Shown here piece by piece: positions 1-10,437 of a DNA stretch of 64,000 bases. The notes under the pieces are model-generated. The model made no database searches. It was not told the DNA's origin and saw nothing but the letters and a program-made list of their open reading frames with translations. Each line of letters begins with the position of its first letter. Positions within the stretch are counted from its first letter, which is position 1. Source of the DNA: Siphonodentalium dalli (lineage: Eukaryota; Mollusca; Scaphopoda; Gadilida; Siphonodentaliidae); NCBI GenBank assembly GCA_032622095.1, contig CP136067.1, positions 80,130,705 through 80,194,704 of the forward strand, read 5' to 3'. The position numbers and the translations under genes are program-made.

Positions 1-1001
1 GATTTTGATAATCAATAATCGGTCGTCAATAATCAACTATAATCGATTAATTGTACCTAATAACATCAGTGGAAGTATTCTGTAATATGGCATATTGGCT
101 GGGTGCTGGTTAACTGCACTGTGGCAGTACAAATTGAACAATGTATTCAAACAGCACAATTCTCGACAATGTTATGGTTATAATATCTGTGAGTTCATTA
201 GAAAGAACGTAGCTATTAATTTTAGTGTTATGAATAGCCAAACATACAGACAGTATAAAAGTAGGAATGCATGACGGATGGCTGACAGTTCCTAAAAAAG
301 GAAACTATTAGTTTCATCAAACTTCGAGAGCGTAGATAACAATCACAAAGGTGTGCCCCCACCCGCAAATTGCAGGACTCAGAACAAGTTAAGTATTTGG
401 TAATATCGAGTTTCATTCAGCAATCTGTGCATGATCGATACACGATAGCCTGTACTAGTAACATCTAAGTATACTTATACAAACAAAGTATACTCGCAAA
501 TGACATCGCGGAGAACATCGCTGATTAAAATGCCACAGGTTCCCTGGTTTCCAGAAAATGTCAATCAACTCCCCATTGGTTCAATCAGATTCAAGGGCAA
601 GTGCATTCACGGTGCCAGTCGGCACATTTCAAAGATGTAGTGCCGCCTTTCAAGTATAAATATACAATGACGTCGCCATAAGTTCAAAGCTGCAGTGCCG
701 CCAATTTGTAGAATATACAACGACCCGAAGAGTAACCATGTCATCAAATGAACTGCCAACTGTTTGCAACATAAGTTAGTAGTATTCATCTTGTTGGAAT
801 CTCTTTGATATGCGATCAAAGGTTGTTAACCCATCGGTTGTAGATTAAACTGCATGTGTAAAACAAATACGGTATTCAATAATAACCGGCATTTTCCGAT
901 GTCAAAATAAATAATGCAGATTAATCAACGATGGAAATGGTAGTCGATTATCGGCTTTACCAACGGTTCGTAGATTATACGATTAATCATGGCACCCCTA
1001 T
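1..1001. repeat. Probable hAT-like element, partial at window edge
   Basis: Both ends of this stretch are rich in degenerate ATCGATTA-type motifs (1-60 and about 890-1000). The right edge reads as an inverted hAT-like terminus, CGATTAATCATGGCACCCCT near 980-1000. No convincing ORF is seen. The left terminus is not seen, so the element may be cut by the window start or degraded. Identification rests on base pattern only. Confidence 0.3.
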
Positions 1002-1062
1002 TCATAAGTAACTTAGAAAATAACTCTTGAGAAACTCATTCCCAAGAAAGCAAATTGTTCAG

Positions 1063-1178
1063 GATTATATTTTAGGAATGAGTGATGTATCTGTTGCCAA
1101 ACGAATGGCCATGGCAAACTCTGTGAGGTATCTACAGGATGTCAGAATGAAAACACTAAACATGCTCAAGACTGACAG
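1063..1178 (+). CDS. SLC9C1: SLC9C1 exon 1 of window: cytosolic linker after exchanger domain
   Basis: This is the first visible exon of a sperm-type Na+/H+ exchanger (sNHE). It encodes LGMSDVSVAKRMAMANSVRY and then a basic helix ending NMLKTDR. This is the cytosolic segment that follows the transporter domain, which lies upstream of the window. The donor is AG/GTTAGT, leaving a codon split after two bases. The acceptor is ambiguous: AG at 1061-1062 (start 1063, phase 0, used here) or AG at 1074-1075 (start 1076). Continuity of reading into exon 2 (split Arg, then FLADADWEKVE) supports the call. The family identification is from recognising the whole chain of exons, not from this one alone. 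Confidence 0.82.
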
Positions 1179-1426
1179 GTTAGTTGCATTATATACCTTC
1201 CATGTTACACATCTTTCTTTCTTGTTTCAGCTTGCCTCATAGTGATGAGCGAGTAATAGCCTGTTACGTTTTGTGGGCTGTTAATTTTTTAGTAACTTTC
1301 TGTTAATGACATCTATCTCCTCCAAATTTCCATGGACTCTAATATTTGTGAAGTTTTCTGGCTATAATATACCTTTTATCATGATGGAACAGACTTGTTT
1401 TCTGCCTAATTCTCGTTGAGAAGGTA
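1179..1426. other. Start of intron 1, no further feature
   Basis: Intronic sequence between exon 1 and a mariner-type MITE. I see no gene or repeat structure in it. Confidence 0.5.
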
Positions 1427-1612
1427 CAGTAATACCCTAAGTAATCGACTCTTTAACTACAGCAGAATTATGGGTAACTTTTCAGGATTTAGTTGGAAAT
1501 ATGGCTTGTTGCCATTTATCGGGGAGAGCTTACCGATGAATGGCAACAAGCCATATTTCCGACTAAATCCTGAAAAGTTACCCATAATTCTGCTGTACTT
1601 AGGGCATTACGG
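1427..1612. mobile_element. Mariner-type MITE copy 1 (TA-flanked hairpin)
   Basis: A palindromic element flanked by TA on both sides. It starts CAGTAATACCCTAAG and ends in the reverse complement (CTTAGGGCATTACGG). The two arms are nearly complementary, with GGATTTAGTTGGAAATATGG and its inverse around a short centre near 1520. TA target duplication and CAGT termini are typical of Tc1/mariner MITEs. There is no coding capacity. Four more copies occur in this window at 12863, 25669, 58342 and 63396. Confidence 0.8.
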
Positions 1613-2188
1613 TATATTGCCACATCATGCTGTTGCCTATTTCTGAAAAGCCAATATTTCAAACAAAAAAACACACCTTTTCAGAGATGTGTGCCCATGT
1701 AGCTTTAGGCCCTGTGAAGATTCGAAGAGTTGCATGGTTTGGTGTCGAATCTCCAATTTGTAGATTTCTAAAATTGGGTTAATCTTGTTCATTTACAAGT
1801 CAAAGCTATATATCTAATTTATCCATGAGTGAAGATCAATGAATGGGGCAACTCCAACATTGTACAGAGAGGTCTCATGTCGATCGACACATATTTCACA
1901 AAAAATATCAGATATTGACACTAACTGATGACCTCAATATCCTCATATCTCTAATATTAGGTCACATTTAATTGAAACAGCCAAGATATAAAGTTACAGT
2001 GATTAACTGTTCTTTCAGTTTCATCATAAGTTTTCGTAACAGGTCTCTGGTTCTGTGCCAAATTCATGGAAACTTATTTAAAAGGTATCCAACGACTTTT
2101 TCATCCTGTGCTGGTCCGGATTCGATTTGGTTTCTGAATGGTGAATTCCCAATTTGTATGTCCCTAAAGTAGCCATTTATTATTTCAG
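1613..2188. other. Remainder of intron 1
   Basis: About 570 bp of AT-rich intron with no recognisable gene, repeat unit or hairpin. It ends in a clean pyrimidine tract and acceptor (TTATTTCAG) for exon 2. Confidence 0.5.
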
Positions 2189-2267
2189 GTTTTTAGCAGA
2201 TGCTGATTGGGAAAAAGTGGAAATTGCTTGTGAAATTGAGGATCCATACAAAACTCTGATAGGCGAG
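2189..2267 (+). CDS. SLC9C1: SLC9C1 exon 2: cytosolic linker
   Basis: 79 nt between TTTCAG and GTATAG. The first base completes the split Arg codon from exon 1. It then encodes 26 residues: FLADADWEKVE, then an acidic stretch ending PYKTLIGE. It ends in phase 0. The FLADADW-type motif after LKTDR is what sNHE proteins show in the linker between the exchanger and voltage-sensor domains. The exon is too short to appear as an ORF and was placed by splice sites and phase. Confidence 0.87.
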
Positions 2268-3245
2268 GTATAGTTGTAGATCTTGCTTGCTTTGTCTATC
2301 TACATAATAATTCACTATTCGAGAATCCATTGTGTTCAATATATGTTTTTTGTTTATGTTCGTTTATTTCTCAAGAAGACAATATTTAACATTTGAGATA
2401 CCTTGTATCTGAAATGTATTCAGTATGATTCTTCATTCAGTTTTAAATTGGTGCAATTTTTGATTTTGTGACCCAGACATCTTGATTTTAAAAGTACTAA
2501 ATCTTTGTCCTTAATAATTCTTCTACTCATCGGCAGTATCGGTCATTTAAAGGCACGGGCGGCGTTCGTTGCAGAAATATTCATATTTGTTCAAATCGCC
2601 ATCAACAGAAGGAATATTAAAACATATATAGTTTTGTTCATATGCCAAACATAATCAGCGCGTAAATAGTATATTGTCGTCAAGACGTACGATTGTGTAT
2701 GTAAACAAGAGCCTGCTCGTGTTACAGAAGTTTTGCTTCTGTTTACATAACACATCGCTCAATTCTATTGGTCACACACAAATGATACAAACGCTCTTTA
2801 TTGTTTCCATATCAGGAAAACAGTAACAAATAACGCTCTTTATGTTTACCATATCCGGATCTATACAAAAGCCAGGTTCTGTAACGTTTTTTGCTTTTGT
2901 TTACATAACAAAGGAAAAATATTTGACAATTGCATACTGTTTATGCCATATTTCTGGTTGGCATAAGAACAAAGTCTGTCTATATTTTACTATTATTTAT
3001 GTTTATGGTGGCTTTTGGCGGAGGTGAATATTTTATCAGCATACCACCGCCAACGCCACCCGTATCTTCAAATTCTGCTAAAAGGAATATTTCCATGTAT
3101 GTTTATATAGACCTACTAATCCTTCTGTTTCTCTGATTATAGTCAAGCCATTTGTACTGGCCATAATTACTGTTATGTTGTCTCATCATTTAGCAAAGTT
3201 TAGAGTGGTTTCCACATGGGTGGGGGACAGAGCTGTTAAGTGAAT
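2268..3245. other. Intron 2, first part: small imperfect palindromes
   Basis: No gene is seen. There is an imperfect palindrome at about 2698-2749 (TATGTAAAC ... GTTTACATA) and a repeated AACGCTCTTTAT motif (2790-2845) that recurs near 24.76-24.82 kb. This suggests an old dispersed repeat. Confidence 0.4.
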
Positions 3246-4245
3246 TAGGCTCCTGCGAATATTCGATATTCGATTCGAGATTCGATTCGAAAGTCAAATT
3301 CGATTCGAATTCGAGTCGAAATTGTCAACTCGAAATTTTGAATATACTTTGACGGAAAAGTAGGCTATTTAAGGACAAGTACACATGTCGATCTTAGCTG
3401 TTTGTGGCATTTAATTCCAGAAAATTATGTATATATGCACATTATAATTCTTATTGTACATAGCCAACAATTAGCCATGATAGGACTGACTAAATACGTC
3501 TGAATTATATAGCTTTAAAATGGTAGCAAAAGCTAGCAGATAGCCAATGGACCGACGACGCGGAAAATTATAATAGCTATGAGACTGGGCTACCGATAGC
3601 GTTATCCATCGTCTATTCGATTCCGCGTTATGTAATATGGGTGAGAATGTAAACAACACATGTTCCTGGTGTTGAAAAGTGCATTTTTGGCACTGTTCTC
3701 TTTTGAGGTTGACTTTCAGTTTCGGAGTTTTCTTTTACAATGGACAAAATGTCGTCCATCATTCATGTTTATTTTAAACATGATAAAGCTGCAGGCACGT
3801 GTGATGAATGCAACATGCATGGTGTATAAATCTCAAGCATCTGGGACAATGACCCATCTATGGAATCATCTGTTCAAGAAGCATCAACCAATACATGAAG
3901 AGGCTACACTGAGACTGTTGTTGCGTCTTCAAGTTTATAACAACGGGTGTTTCCGAATGCCGATTTGCAATTTTGCATGTACATGCAAACTGTAGAAATT
4001 TCGTGTGATTTTAGTTTGATAATCCGTTTAGTGGTAATATATTAATCGTTGTGATGGCCACATAAGTTCTGATGGAACTTCATGCATGTAGTTCATAGAA
4101 CGTTTCGCAAATAATCTAATCGTTGACAAAATATACCTAATTGAGAATGCAACACACAGATATGATTCAATTCGATATTCGATTCGATTTCGTGAATTCG
4201 ATTCGATATTCGATTCGATCAAAATATCCAATTCGCAGGACCCTA
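3246..4245 (+). mobile_element. hAT-like element with broken BED zinc finger
   Basis: About 1 kb bounded by inverted ends: TAGGCTCCTGCGAATAT on the left and the complement of TAGGGTCCTGCGAAT on the right. Subterminal regions are filled with CGATTCGATATTCG-type motifs (3255-3345 and 4160-4220), as in hAT MITEs. The centre holds a remnant of a BED-type zinc finger. In one frame, from ATG 3735, it reads a cysteine pair (CDEC). After a one-base frame change near 3820 it continues with THLWNHLFKKH and an acidic tail. No RNase H-like transposase core is present. I could not find an exact 8-bp target duplication, so the element is probably old. Confidence 0.6.
3735..3935 (+). pseudogene. Broken BED-finger transposase N-terminus
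   Basis: From the ATG at 3735 the frame encodes a short leader and the CxxC half of a BED finger, then reaches TAA near 3825. The His half (KSQASGTMTHLWNHLFKKH) continues in the neighbouring frame, so a small indel separates the two halves of the finger. BED fingers are the N-terminal DNA-binding domains of hAT transposases. Here the domain is disrupted and the catalytic part is absent. Confidence 0.55.
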
Positions 4246-4744
4246 GTTTCACAGATTGTCCTTGAGACTCCCGGATTGCCACGGCAATTCCGCAAATACG
4301 GATAGCCCCCAATATCTCCCGGATTCAGCAAAACCCCGCATTCAAATCCCCTAAAAACGATGTTTTCTTATTTTTCGAATTCGTGAAATTGACGGGATTT
4401 CCCAAATGACAGGGATTTCCTTATTTCCAGTACCGTAAATACCAACTCATCAACATTCACTGTTGATGTTCCCTCTGATTGAAGACTGATATTAATTTAT
4501 TTTCACACTCTGGTGAAGCACCCACACATAAAAGGGTGTTGTTATAGTATACAATACGTATAATCACAAATGTGCAGCTGTATTGTTAGCCCTCATTGAT
4601 GAACAGTTCTTAGTAACGGATTAGTGGTATGTATTGTGAACGGAACATGTCCATTTCGTTTGCGGGTAAAATTGTAACACGTTGTCAATTTGTACTTTCG
4701 TTTTCACCCATTCATGTCCGGTTGTAACCTTTGTAACTCGGGTT
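4246..4744. other. Intron 2, no feature recognised
   Basis: AT-rich intron with no gene or clear repeat. The motif CGGGATTTCCC and similar runs near 4320-4430 look low-complexity. Confidence 0.4.
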
Positions 4745-5590
4745 CATTTTTACTTATTAGCTCAACTTACTTTGTAAGTTTGAGCTATTGCCATGGTTTG
4801 GCATCCGTCGTCCGTGTGTGCGTGTGTCTGTGTGTCCATCAACAATTTCCTTTGGCGCGGGCTACAGGTCGTACCTTTGATCTGATCTTTATGAGATTTG
4901 TCATGAATGTTGACATTGACATGTAGATGGGAACGAGTCATTTTGGGGTCATTCGGCCAAAAAAACATGGCCGCCAGCAGCCATTTTGGATTTTAATCTT
5001 TGCATGACTAAATCCTTTGGCGCGGGCTACAGGTCGTAGCTTTGGTCGGAACTTCATGAAATTTGTCATAGATGTTAACAATGACATGTAGATGGGAACG
5101 AGGCATTTTGGGGAAAACATGGCCGCTGGCAGCCATCTTGGATTTCAAAATTCAATCCAATGGCGCGGGCTACAGGCCGTACTGTTCATCTGATCATCAT
5201 GAAATATGTCAGAGATGTTAGTATTGACATGTAGATGGGAACGAGTGATTTGGGGTCGTTCGGCCAAAATACATGGCCGCCAGCAGCCATCTTGGATTTT
5301 ACTCTTTGCATGACTAAATCCTTTGGTGCGGGCTACAGGTCATAGCTTTGGTCGGAACTTCATGACATTTGTCTTGGATGTTAACAATGACACGTAGATG
5401 GGAACAATTCCTTTTGGGGTCAATTGGCCAAAAAACATGGCCACCAGCAGCCATCTTGGATTTTACTCTTTGCATGACTAAATCCTTTGGCACAGGTTAG
5501 ACATTTCAATCAGCACCTTTCCTATTCCTCCATTTACTGTCAACCATTAAATTATACACCTACCTAAGTTGAGCTACAGTGTCATTGACA
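4745..5590. repeat. Dispersed element with tandem GGCCGCCAGCAGCC blocks
   Basis: Four to five diverged tandem units of about 140-170 bp. Each begins near TTTGGCGCGGGCTACAGG (about 4850, 5018, 5158, 5322 and, shortened, 5488) and contains a CATGGCCGCCAGCAGCCAT block and a TTGACATGTAGATGGGAACG block. The array lies between inverted AGCTCAACTTAC-type ends (about 4760 and 5567). The same internal blocks recur at 11.1 kb and 40.75-40.85 kb. No coding potential. Such elements are common in marine invertebrate genomes; the class is unassigned. Confidence 0.6.
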
Positions 5591-6060
5591 CTTTCATTTT
5601 AAAAGTTTGTGCTTCTTAAAATTTGTTAATAAATTGTGGAATGTGTGCATTTCTTTTGGAGGTTAAACAGTAAGACGAGTCCATTTTGTAGTTTATTCCG
5701 ATTTTGTACTTTCGGTTTCGCGCATATCTGGCTGTATCCGGTGAAATTCTGAGTATTTTCACTTAGTTTATACGAAGCGGCTGCTTCTTTCTCTTCAATA
5801 AATGGTGGTATCTCCCACTCACAGCAGCTCTATTACAACTACCAACAGGACATTCGATCATTACCATTGTATTTAGGTAAAAAATAAACACAAACAGAAA
5901 CTCATAACAACTAAGTAATCTTCATCATAAAAATGATTTTTGGAACATGAACATATTTGGGCATTCCTCCCGCAAAAATCTCCCGGATTGACATTTTCAA
6001 AACTTAATAGGTCTGGTTGGATTGGATTCATAAGGCTGTAATTTATATCTGTTCATTTGT
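5591..6060. other. Intron 2, no feature recognised
   Basis: AT-rich intronic sequence without a gene or distinct repeat boundary. Confidence 0.4.
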
Positions 6061-6330
6061 TTCTTCAATTAACCCGTTATTTGCCAAATACTATTGATGA
6101 GTAGTTCCCTTAGGAATTTTCCAGATAATAAATTCAACAAATAGACATATTATCGGAACATTTCCTACCAATGAATAGGAATCTTTCTGCACTGCTATCG
6201 TTTTGTCTAGCTGTCTTTTCTGCTTAAATTTCCTTAAAATCCCTCCAGATGATGAATAGACCATTTTTATGTATAATGTTATAACTAAATTGGGAGAATC
6301 CCTTCTGTAAATAAAGTGTTCACTCTTCCA
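6061..6330. repeat. Dispersed repeat family A
   Basis: Starts near TTAACCCGTTATTTGCC and contains GATGAGTAGTTCCCTTAGG, AACATTTCC and TGGGAGAATCCC blocks. Related copies or fragments are seen at about 8140-8245, 11500-11590, 14220-14320, 17000-17235 and 21120-21270. It abuts the TTAA-type MITE at 6325. TTAACCC-like ends suggest a TTAA-targeting MITE, but the boundaries are diffuse. Confidence 0.5.
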
Positions 6331-6447
6331 TGACTAGAGCTTCCAGAAATTTTGCGAAAAACCCTGTGGCCAATGCATTCTCTTATATATGCGAGGCACA
6401 GGATCTTTAATGTTGCACCAGTGCATCTCCCGTCATGAAAGGGTTAA
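6325..6447. mobile_element. TTAA-type MITE family B, copy 1
   Basis: Left part reads CCATGACTAGAGCTTCC and then TTTTGCGAAAA. The right end reads CGTCATGAAAGGGTTAA. The element contains a CATTCTCTTATATATGCGAG block. Other copies: 11589, 17286, 40001 and 49336. Copy 49336-49509 is cleanly bounded by TTAA on both sides, which is the piggyBac target signature. It is non-coding. Confidence 0.6.
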
Positions 6448-6755
6448 TTAGCCGTGTTCGCGCTGTCGGTGGCCAAATTGGCCAATGGCCAATCATTTTC
6501 GAATTTGGCTAATAAAAATTTCATTTGGCTAAACTTTTGGCCAAATTGTTTTTACCCCAAATGGAGACGGAAAGCATGAAAGTATTTCGTTCTTCGGAAA
6601 TATCGTACCGTAATGGTCCAATAAATATGCAGATTTATTTTTATACGCGGTCGATGACAGACTATATAAAAATGTGTGCCTTAAAGAGAGTTGTTATCAA
6701 GTGAGCTCAATGAATAGGTGAATATGACGCTGTTGTTTTATGGAGTGTTTTTGTA

Positions 6756-6837
6756 ATGTCCAATAAAATGGCAGATCGGAATAGTATCCATCATTCACAT
6801 TCACTGCACATATTCAAACTTCACGAGACAGCAACAG
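6756..6837 (+). CDS. Exon 1 of 67-aa ORF inside hAT-like element
   Basis: ATG at 6756 opens 27 codons plus one base (MSNKMADRNSIHHSH, then HIFKLHETAT), ending at a strong donor, ACAG/GTAAGC. Translation continues in phase with 7216. It is not a known host gene. Position and context suggest the N-terminus of a hAT transposase left after internal deletion. Whether it is expressed is unknown. Confidence 0.45.
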
Positions 6838-7215
6838 GTAAGCTCTAACATTTAACCAGCCTAATCATCAAAACGCTTAATCTGTACATTGGTTATGTAA
6901 TTTTTTGTTGATTAGGCAGTCTGTAAGATAAAATACCTAACTGCATTGTTCCTTATTGGATGTACAGACGAGCAGTTCTTAACTCAATGGTTACGTAATG
7001 TCTCATAAAGTGCATCCCGTCTGATAACAACCTGGCTTCACATCATAAAAGGTTTGAATACAATAGATATTCATCAGTTATCACCTTACTATATAATAAG
7101 CAATAGTTAGCGACACCTGGTGTCAGCGACATAGAGTTATTGCAATTGTTTTAGCGGATTTATGTGATTATAATTATATAAAAAGTTAGTTTCATGTTTG
7201 CGAATTTTGTTTCAG

Positions 7216-7337
7216 GTAACAACTCCCATAGTGCATCTGAACAAATGTTGAAGGAGAGTAAAAACATGAAGGAAGTACAAGTAACAACCATAGCCAAAGC
7301 AGAACAGTCCATCGTCTCCGCTGTGAAAAATTTCTGA
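7216..7337 (+). CDS. Exon 2 of 67-aa ORF inside hAT-like element
   Basis: Acceptor TTTCAG/GT. Two bases complete a Gly codon shared with 6756-6837. It then encodes NNSHSASEQMLKESKNMKEV and a helix ending KAEQSIVSAVKNF, with TGA at 7335-7337. The helix resembles the region just after the BED finger in hAT transposases (a KAxxAxxxAxK pattern). This is a family-level impression, not a proven match. AATAAA follows at 7512. Confidence 0.45.
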
Positions 7338-7783
7338 CTTATTTTCTCCGGGCTTTTTGCATATGGTCGAATGTGAAATCGCGCCGTATTTGGATTAATG
7401 ATTTACATGATTTGATATGTCTGTGCGATATAACGCATACCTATGTTCGTATAATATTGTTTTTAAAGTTGTTTTTGTGTTGTTTTAGTTATGTTTTTAT
7501 TCTGAGTAACAAATAAAGTTTAAAACTAATATTTTAGTCATTAATTGTGAAGCGCAGAGAAAATGAGGATTTAATTTGGCCAAAGTTTTTGTTAATTTGG
7601 CCAAAAAACATTTGGCCAAAGTGTTTTTCATTTGGCTGATAAAATTTTAATTTGGCTAAACTTTTGGCCACAAGATTTTTCGGTCCAGCGTGAACACTGT
7701 TTATTAACTTGCGGTAGCTGGAGATGTCAAGATAAATTTCATTGTTATTGACACATTTGTTTTACAAAGATTTCTCATTTCAG

Positions 7784-7930
7784 GATGAATCTGATGAGGT
7801 GACGGATGTTGATATAAAGGTTTGTACAGTTTGTCCAGAGTGTGATACAGCATTGCCTCCACAATACACGAAGAAAGAGATGAACGAGATGACAAACGCA
7901 GCTGTGCTCAGAATGCTCAAAGCTGAGAAG
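7784..7930 (+). CDS. SLC9C1: SLC9C1 exon 3: cytosolic linker
   Basis: 147 nt (49 codons), phase 0 at both ends, acceptor CATTTCAG and donor AAG/GTGAAG. It starts with an acidic run (DESDEVTDVD), has a CTVCPEC cluster of three cysteines spaced CxxCxxC, and ends in a helix (MNEMTNAAVLRMLKAEK). It continues the linker between the exchanger and voltage sensor. The Cys cluster is seen in the sequence; any metal-binding or redox role would be speculation. Confidence 0.87.
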
Positions 7931-7969
7931 GTGAAGATAAGAAACTTCACACAGTTATTGTTCACTATT

Positions 7970-8131
7970 GAACCCTTAGAGAGAACGGGGGTATGCTGAA
8001 CTGAATATGATCCCTCAGAGAGAATGGGGGATTGTTGTCTAGAGTGATTAAATATGAACCCTCATAGAGAATGGGGGTTATGCTGGAGTAATTGAATATG
8101 AACCTTTAGAGAGATTGGGGGTATGCTGAAG
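7970..8131. repeat. Four-unit minisatellite, about 37-47 bp unit
   Basis: Four diverged tandem units of the type GAACCCTTAGAGAGAACGGG followed by GGTATGCTGAA, located 40 bp after the exon 3 donor. Units differ by substitutions and small indels. Non-coding. Confidence 0.7.
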
Positions 8132-8469
8132 TAATTATTATCTTTTCATTATTTTCCCTGAACACACCTACAAATGAATAATAGATCATTCCAGTGTTTA
8201 CTTTTATAACTGAATGGGAGAATCCATTTAGTAAAGAAAGGGTTAACTACCATGTGAAGCTGCCGATTACAAGATTTGTCAGACTCATTTTTGTCATAGT
8301 TTTTGCTCTTTATCAATATAGAACTACTCTGTTATGACTACCCATATGTAGCGAAAGTGTTTCTCTTACAATTTTCTACTTCTGTTATCTTTATTTCATC
8401 ATATAATCTAAATAATAGAGCATGCTAATTTATACTTTTAGAACTTTTAAAAATTTACTTTGTCTGCAG

Positions 8470-8567
8470 ATGAGTTATTGGCGACAATTTGAGCAGGGTA
8501 TGCTGTCCCGGGAAGCTGTCAGAAGGTTACAGGAATACACAGAAATAGCAGCTGACACCAGAGGAAA
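8470..8567 (+). CDS. SLC9C1: SLC9C1 exon 4: cytosolic linker
   Basis: 98 nt after CTGCAG. It encodes 32 residues (MSYWRQFEQGMLSREAVRRL, then QEYTEIAADTRG) plus AA of a split Lys codon. Donor GAAA/GTATGT. The SYW-x-x-F/Y-x-x-G-M-L-S-x-E-A-V-R motif is characteristic of the sNHE linker before the voltage sensor. The leftover two bases cannot join exon 6 directly, which led to exon 5 at 9909. Confidence 0.88.
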
Positions 8568-9731
8568 GTATGTGCAGTTGATTAGTGCAACTACAAATAT
8601 GGGATGGGGACGTTATATGCATATTCTTAAATATATTGAATTTGAATGCCTCTTCCAAATATATAAAAGATGCAGTTACAACCTGCAGTATTGCTTTTCG
8701 CAATTTACAAACAGAACAGCCATTCTAATGATGACAAGAACTCTTCAGCCTCAACTCATGACGGCTTCAAACAAGTTTGCTTTTATTATTTCATTCTTCA
8801 ACATTTGTATATACTAGTAATACTGAAAATAACTCTAGTGCATGTAACAATCACGTTTTTGACTAATTCAGTTAGGCAATTGAGGTATTGAAGCACATGT
8901 AAATCTACGAATAGCCAGGATGTTCACAATTGGGAGGTGTCGACTGGTATTGAAATTCAATAGGATCTTTGATAGATACGGTACCATACCATACAATTTC
9001 ATAGACCCGTATACCGGGACTGTACAATGATGTCGCCGACCAGGACACTTACCTTGATAACTATTCCATTGGCATTTCAGTCTATTAATCCAACATATGT
9101 GGTGAAGAGTTACTTAAACATTGTCGCTCTAAAGCCAGAAAACCACCCTCAAAATGGTAGCAATCGATACATTAACATAATATGAAGTCGCTCAAGAGGG
9201 CTGACAGCCAAGTAACGTAATTTGCCAGGGGCTCGGCATTGAATTAACATTTTTCTTGTGAACACATATTTTGTTAATACATGTAGCTGGAAACCTAGTA
9301 TTATAGTTAAGATGCATTGATTCATGTTATACTATCTCCCTATAAAGGGAACATTGGGAAATACATTCTGGTCTCTTTTCTTGGCCACTGCTTTGGTGAT
9401 TTATTCAATGGATAACTGTACACGTCAATGTTTTGTTTTACTAACTGTAGTTACCTATGTATTTATTTCATAAAAAGAATTATTACATGCTTGTTCCCAG
9501 AAGTACAGTGTTTATTGCTCTTCCATATTCACAAATACGTATGGAGCGTACGTTCCATACGCATCTTATTGACGTAAAATGACATACATGACGTTCGCCT
9601 CAACCATTAAACCGGAACTATAAAATAAAAGCATCATCACACATGACAAAATACGCCCTCTATGTGCCTAAATAAACCTTCTAAGTCTGTATTTTTAATG
9701 CAGGGATTATAGGACGCGAAGCGTGTAATAA
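8568..9731. other. Intron 4, mostly featureless
   Basis: No gene is recognised. A short perfect palindrome lies near 9538-9562 (CGTATGGA ... TCCATACG around GCGTACGT). Confidence 0.4.
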
Positions 9732-9884
9732 ACACAGAACGACGTGATGTGTAAATGGGTTTGTCGATACTCGTGCTGTCGCGGAAGGATAGAACTCGAG
9801 GTGCAAGTGTCTCTCGTTCTATCCTTCCGCGACAGCACTTGTGCCGTATCGACAAACCCATTTACACATCTTGTCGTTCTGTGT
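9732..9884. repeat. Long hairpin directly upstream of exon 5
   Basis: Inverted repeat with arms of about 70 bp: left ACACAGAACGACGTGATGTG onward, right ending CATCTTGTCGTTCTGTGT. The arms share GTAAATGGGTTTGTCGATAC and CTGTCGCGGAAGGATAGAAC with few mismatches around a short centre near 9805. It looks like a MITE. It ends 25 bp before exon 5, so it fills the region where that exon's branch point would be expected. Confidence 0.75.
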
Positions 9885-9908
9885 ATATATGGCATCAATA
9901 TTTTTCAG

Positions 9909-9969
9909 AACCGTCCACATTGAAGAAATCATGGTTGACTGGCGTGTCCCATCATTTTATATCAAAGTG
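9909..9969 (+). CDS. SLC9C1: SLC9C1 exon 5: 61-bp exon joining linker to voltage sensor
   Basis: Acceptor ATTTTTCAG, donor GTG/GTAAGT (strong). Its first base completes the Lys codon left by exon 4. Twenty codons follow (TVHIEEIMVDWRVPSFYIKV), ending in phase 0, exactly what exon 6 needs. The pattern of an acidic helix, then W-x-V-P, corresponds to the segment just before S1 in sNHE proteins. It is not visible as an ORF and was located by phase logic and motif. Without it, exon 4 to exon 6 would hit a stop within a few codons. Confidence 0.82.
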
Positions 9970-10222
9970 GTAAGTGAGATTAAACATTAACTTGTCTTAC
10001 TCGACTCAACTACACAAACTTTATGTTCACATCTTCCCTGTACTGGTAATAAGATTATTCAAATTGCTGATATTTATGGAAACTGTTTACAGCTGACCTA
10101 ATTACATAGTTTCGTATTGTGCACATGCTATGTGATGTCATGCGATGTGTTAATTCTTTGTTAAAAATAATTTAGCAACATAAACAAAATTTGAGTAAGC
10201 AGATCTAAAAGATTGCAAGTTG

Positions 10223-10437
10223 TTAACCCTTTCAGTGCCAAGTCCGATTTTTGTATCAACCCATATTTCCTTGATCATTTTTCAAATTTATTGATTATAA
10301 TAATGTGATACATTGATGGAAAGAGCTCTAAGAGCTCTTTCCATCAATGTATCACATTATTATAATCAATAAATTTGAAAAATGATCAAGGAAATATGGG
10401 TTGATACAAAAATCGGACTTGGCACTGAAAGGGTTAA
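10223..10437. mobile_element. TTAA-flanked perfect palindrome MITE
   Basis: 215 bp consisting of two 106-bp arms that are perfectly complementary by eye, around a 3-nt loop (TAA near 10329-10331). Ends are TTAACCCTTTCAGTGCC and its inverse; TTAA is the piggyBac-type target. It is non-coding. Perfect arms imply recent origin or ongoing arm homogenisation. Confidence 0.85.

Larger units (their letters stand above)
6452..7699 (+). mobile_element. hAT-like MITE carrying a spliced mini-gene
   Basis: Bounded by inverted ends CCGTGTTCGCGCTG (left) and the complement of CAGTGTTCACGCTG (right). Both subterminal regions are packed with TTTGGCCAAA and TTTGGCTAA motifs (6468-6560 and 7575-7670), the usual arrangement of transposase sites in hAT elements. 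Flanks TTAATTAG and TTTATTAA are similar but not an exact 8-bp duplication. It contains a two-exon ORF (6756-6837 and 7216-7337) and an AATAAA at 7512. No catalytic transposase domain is present. Confidence 0.62.
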
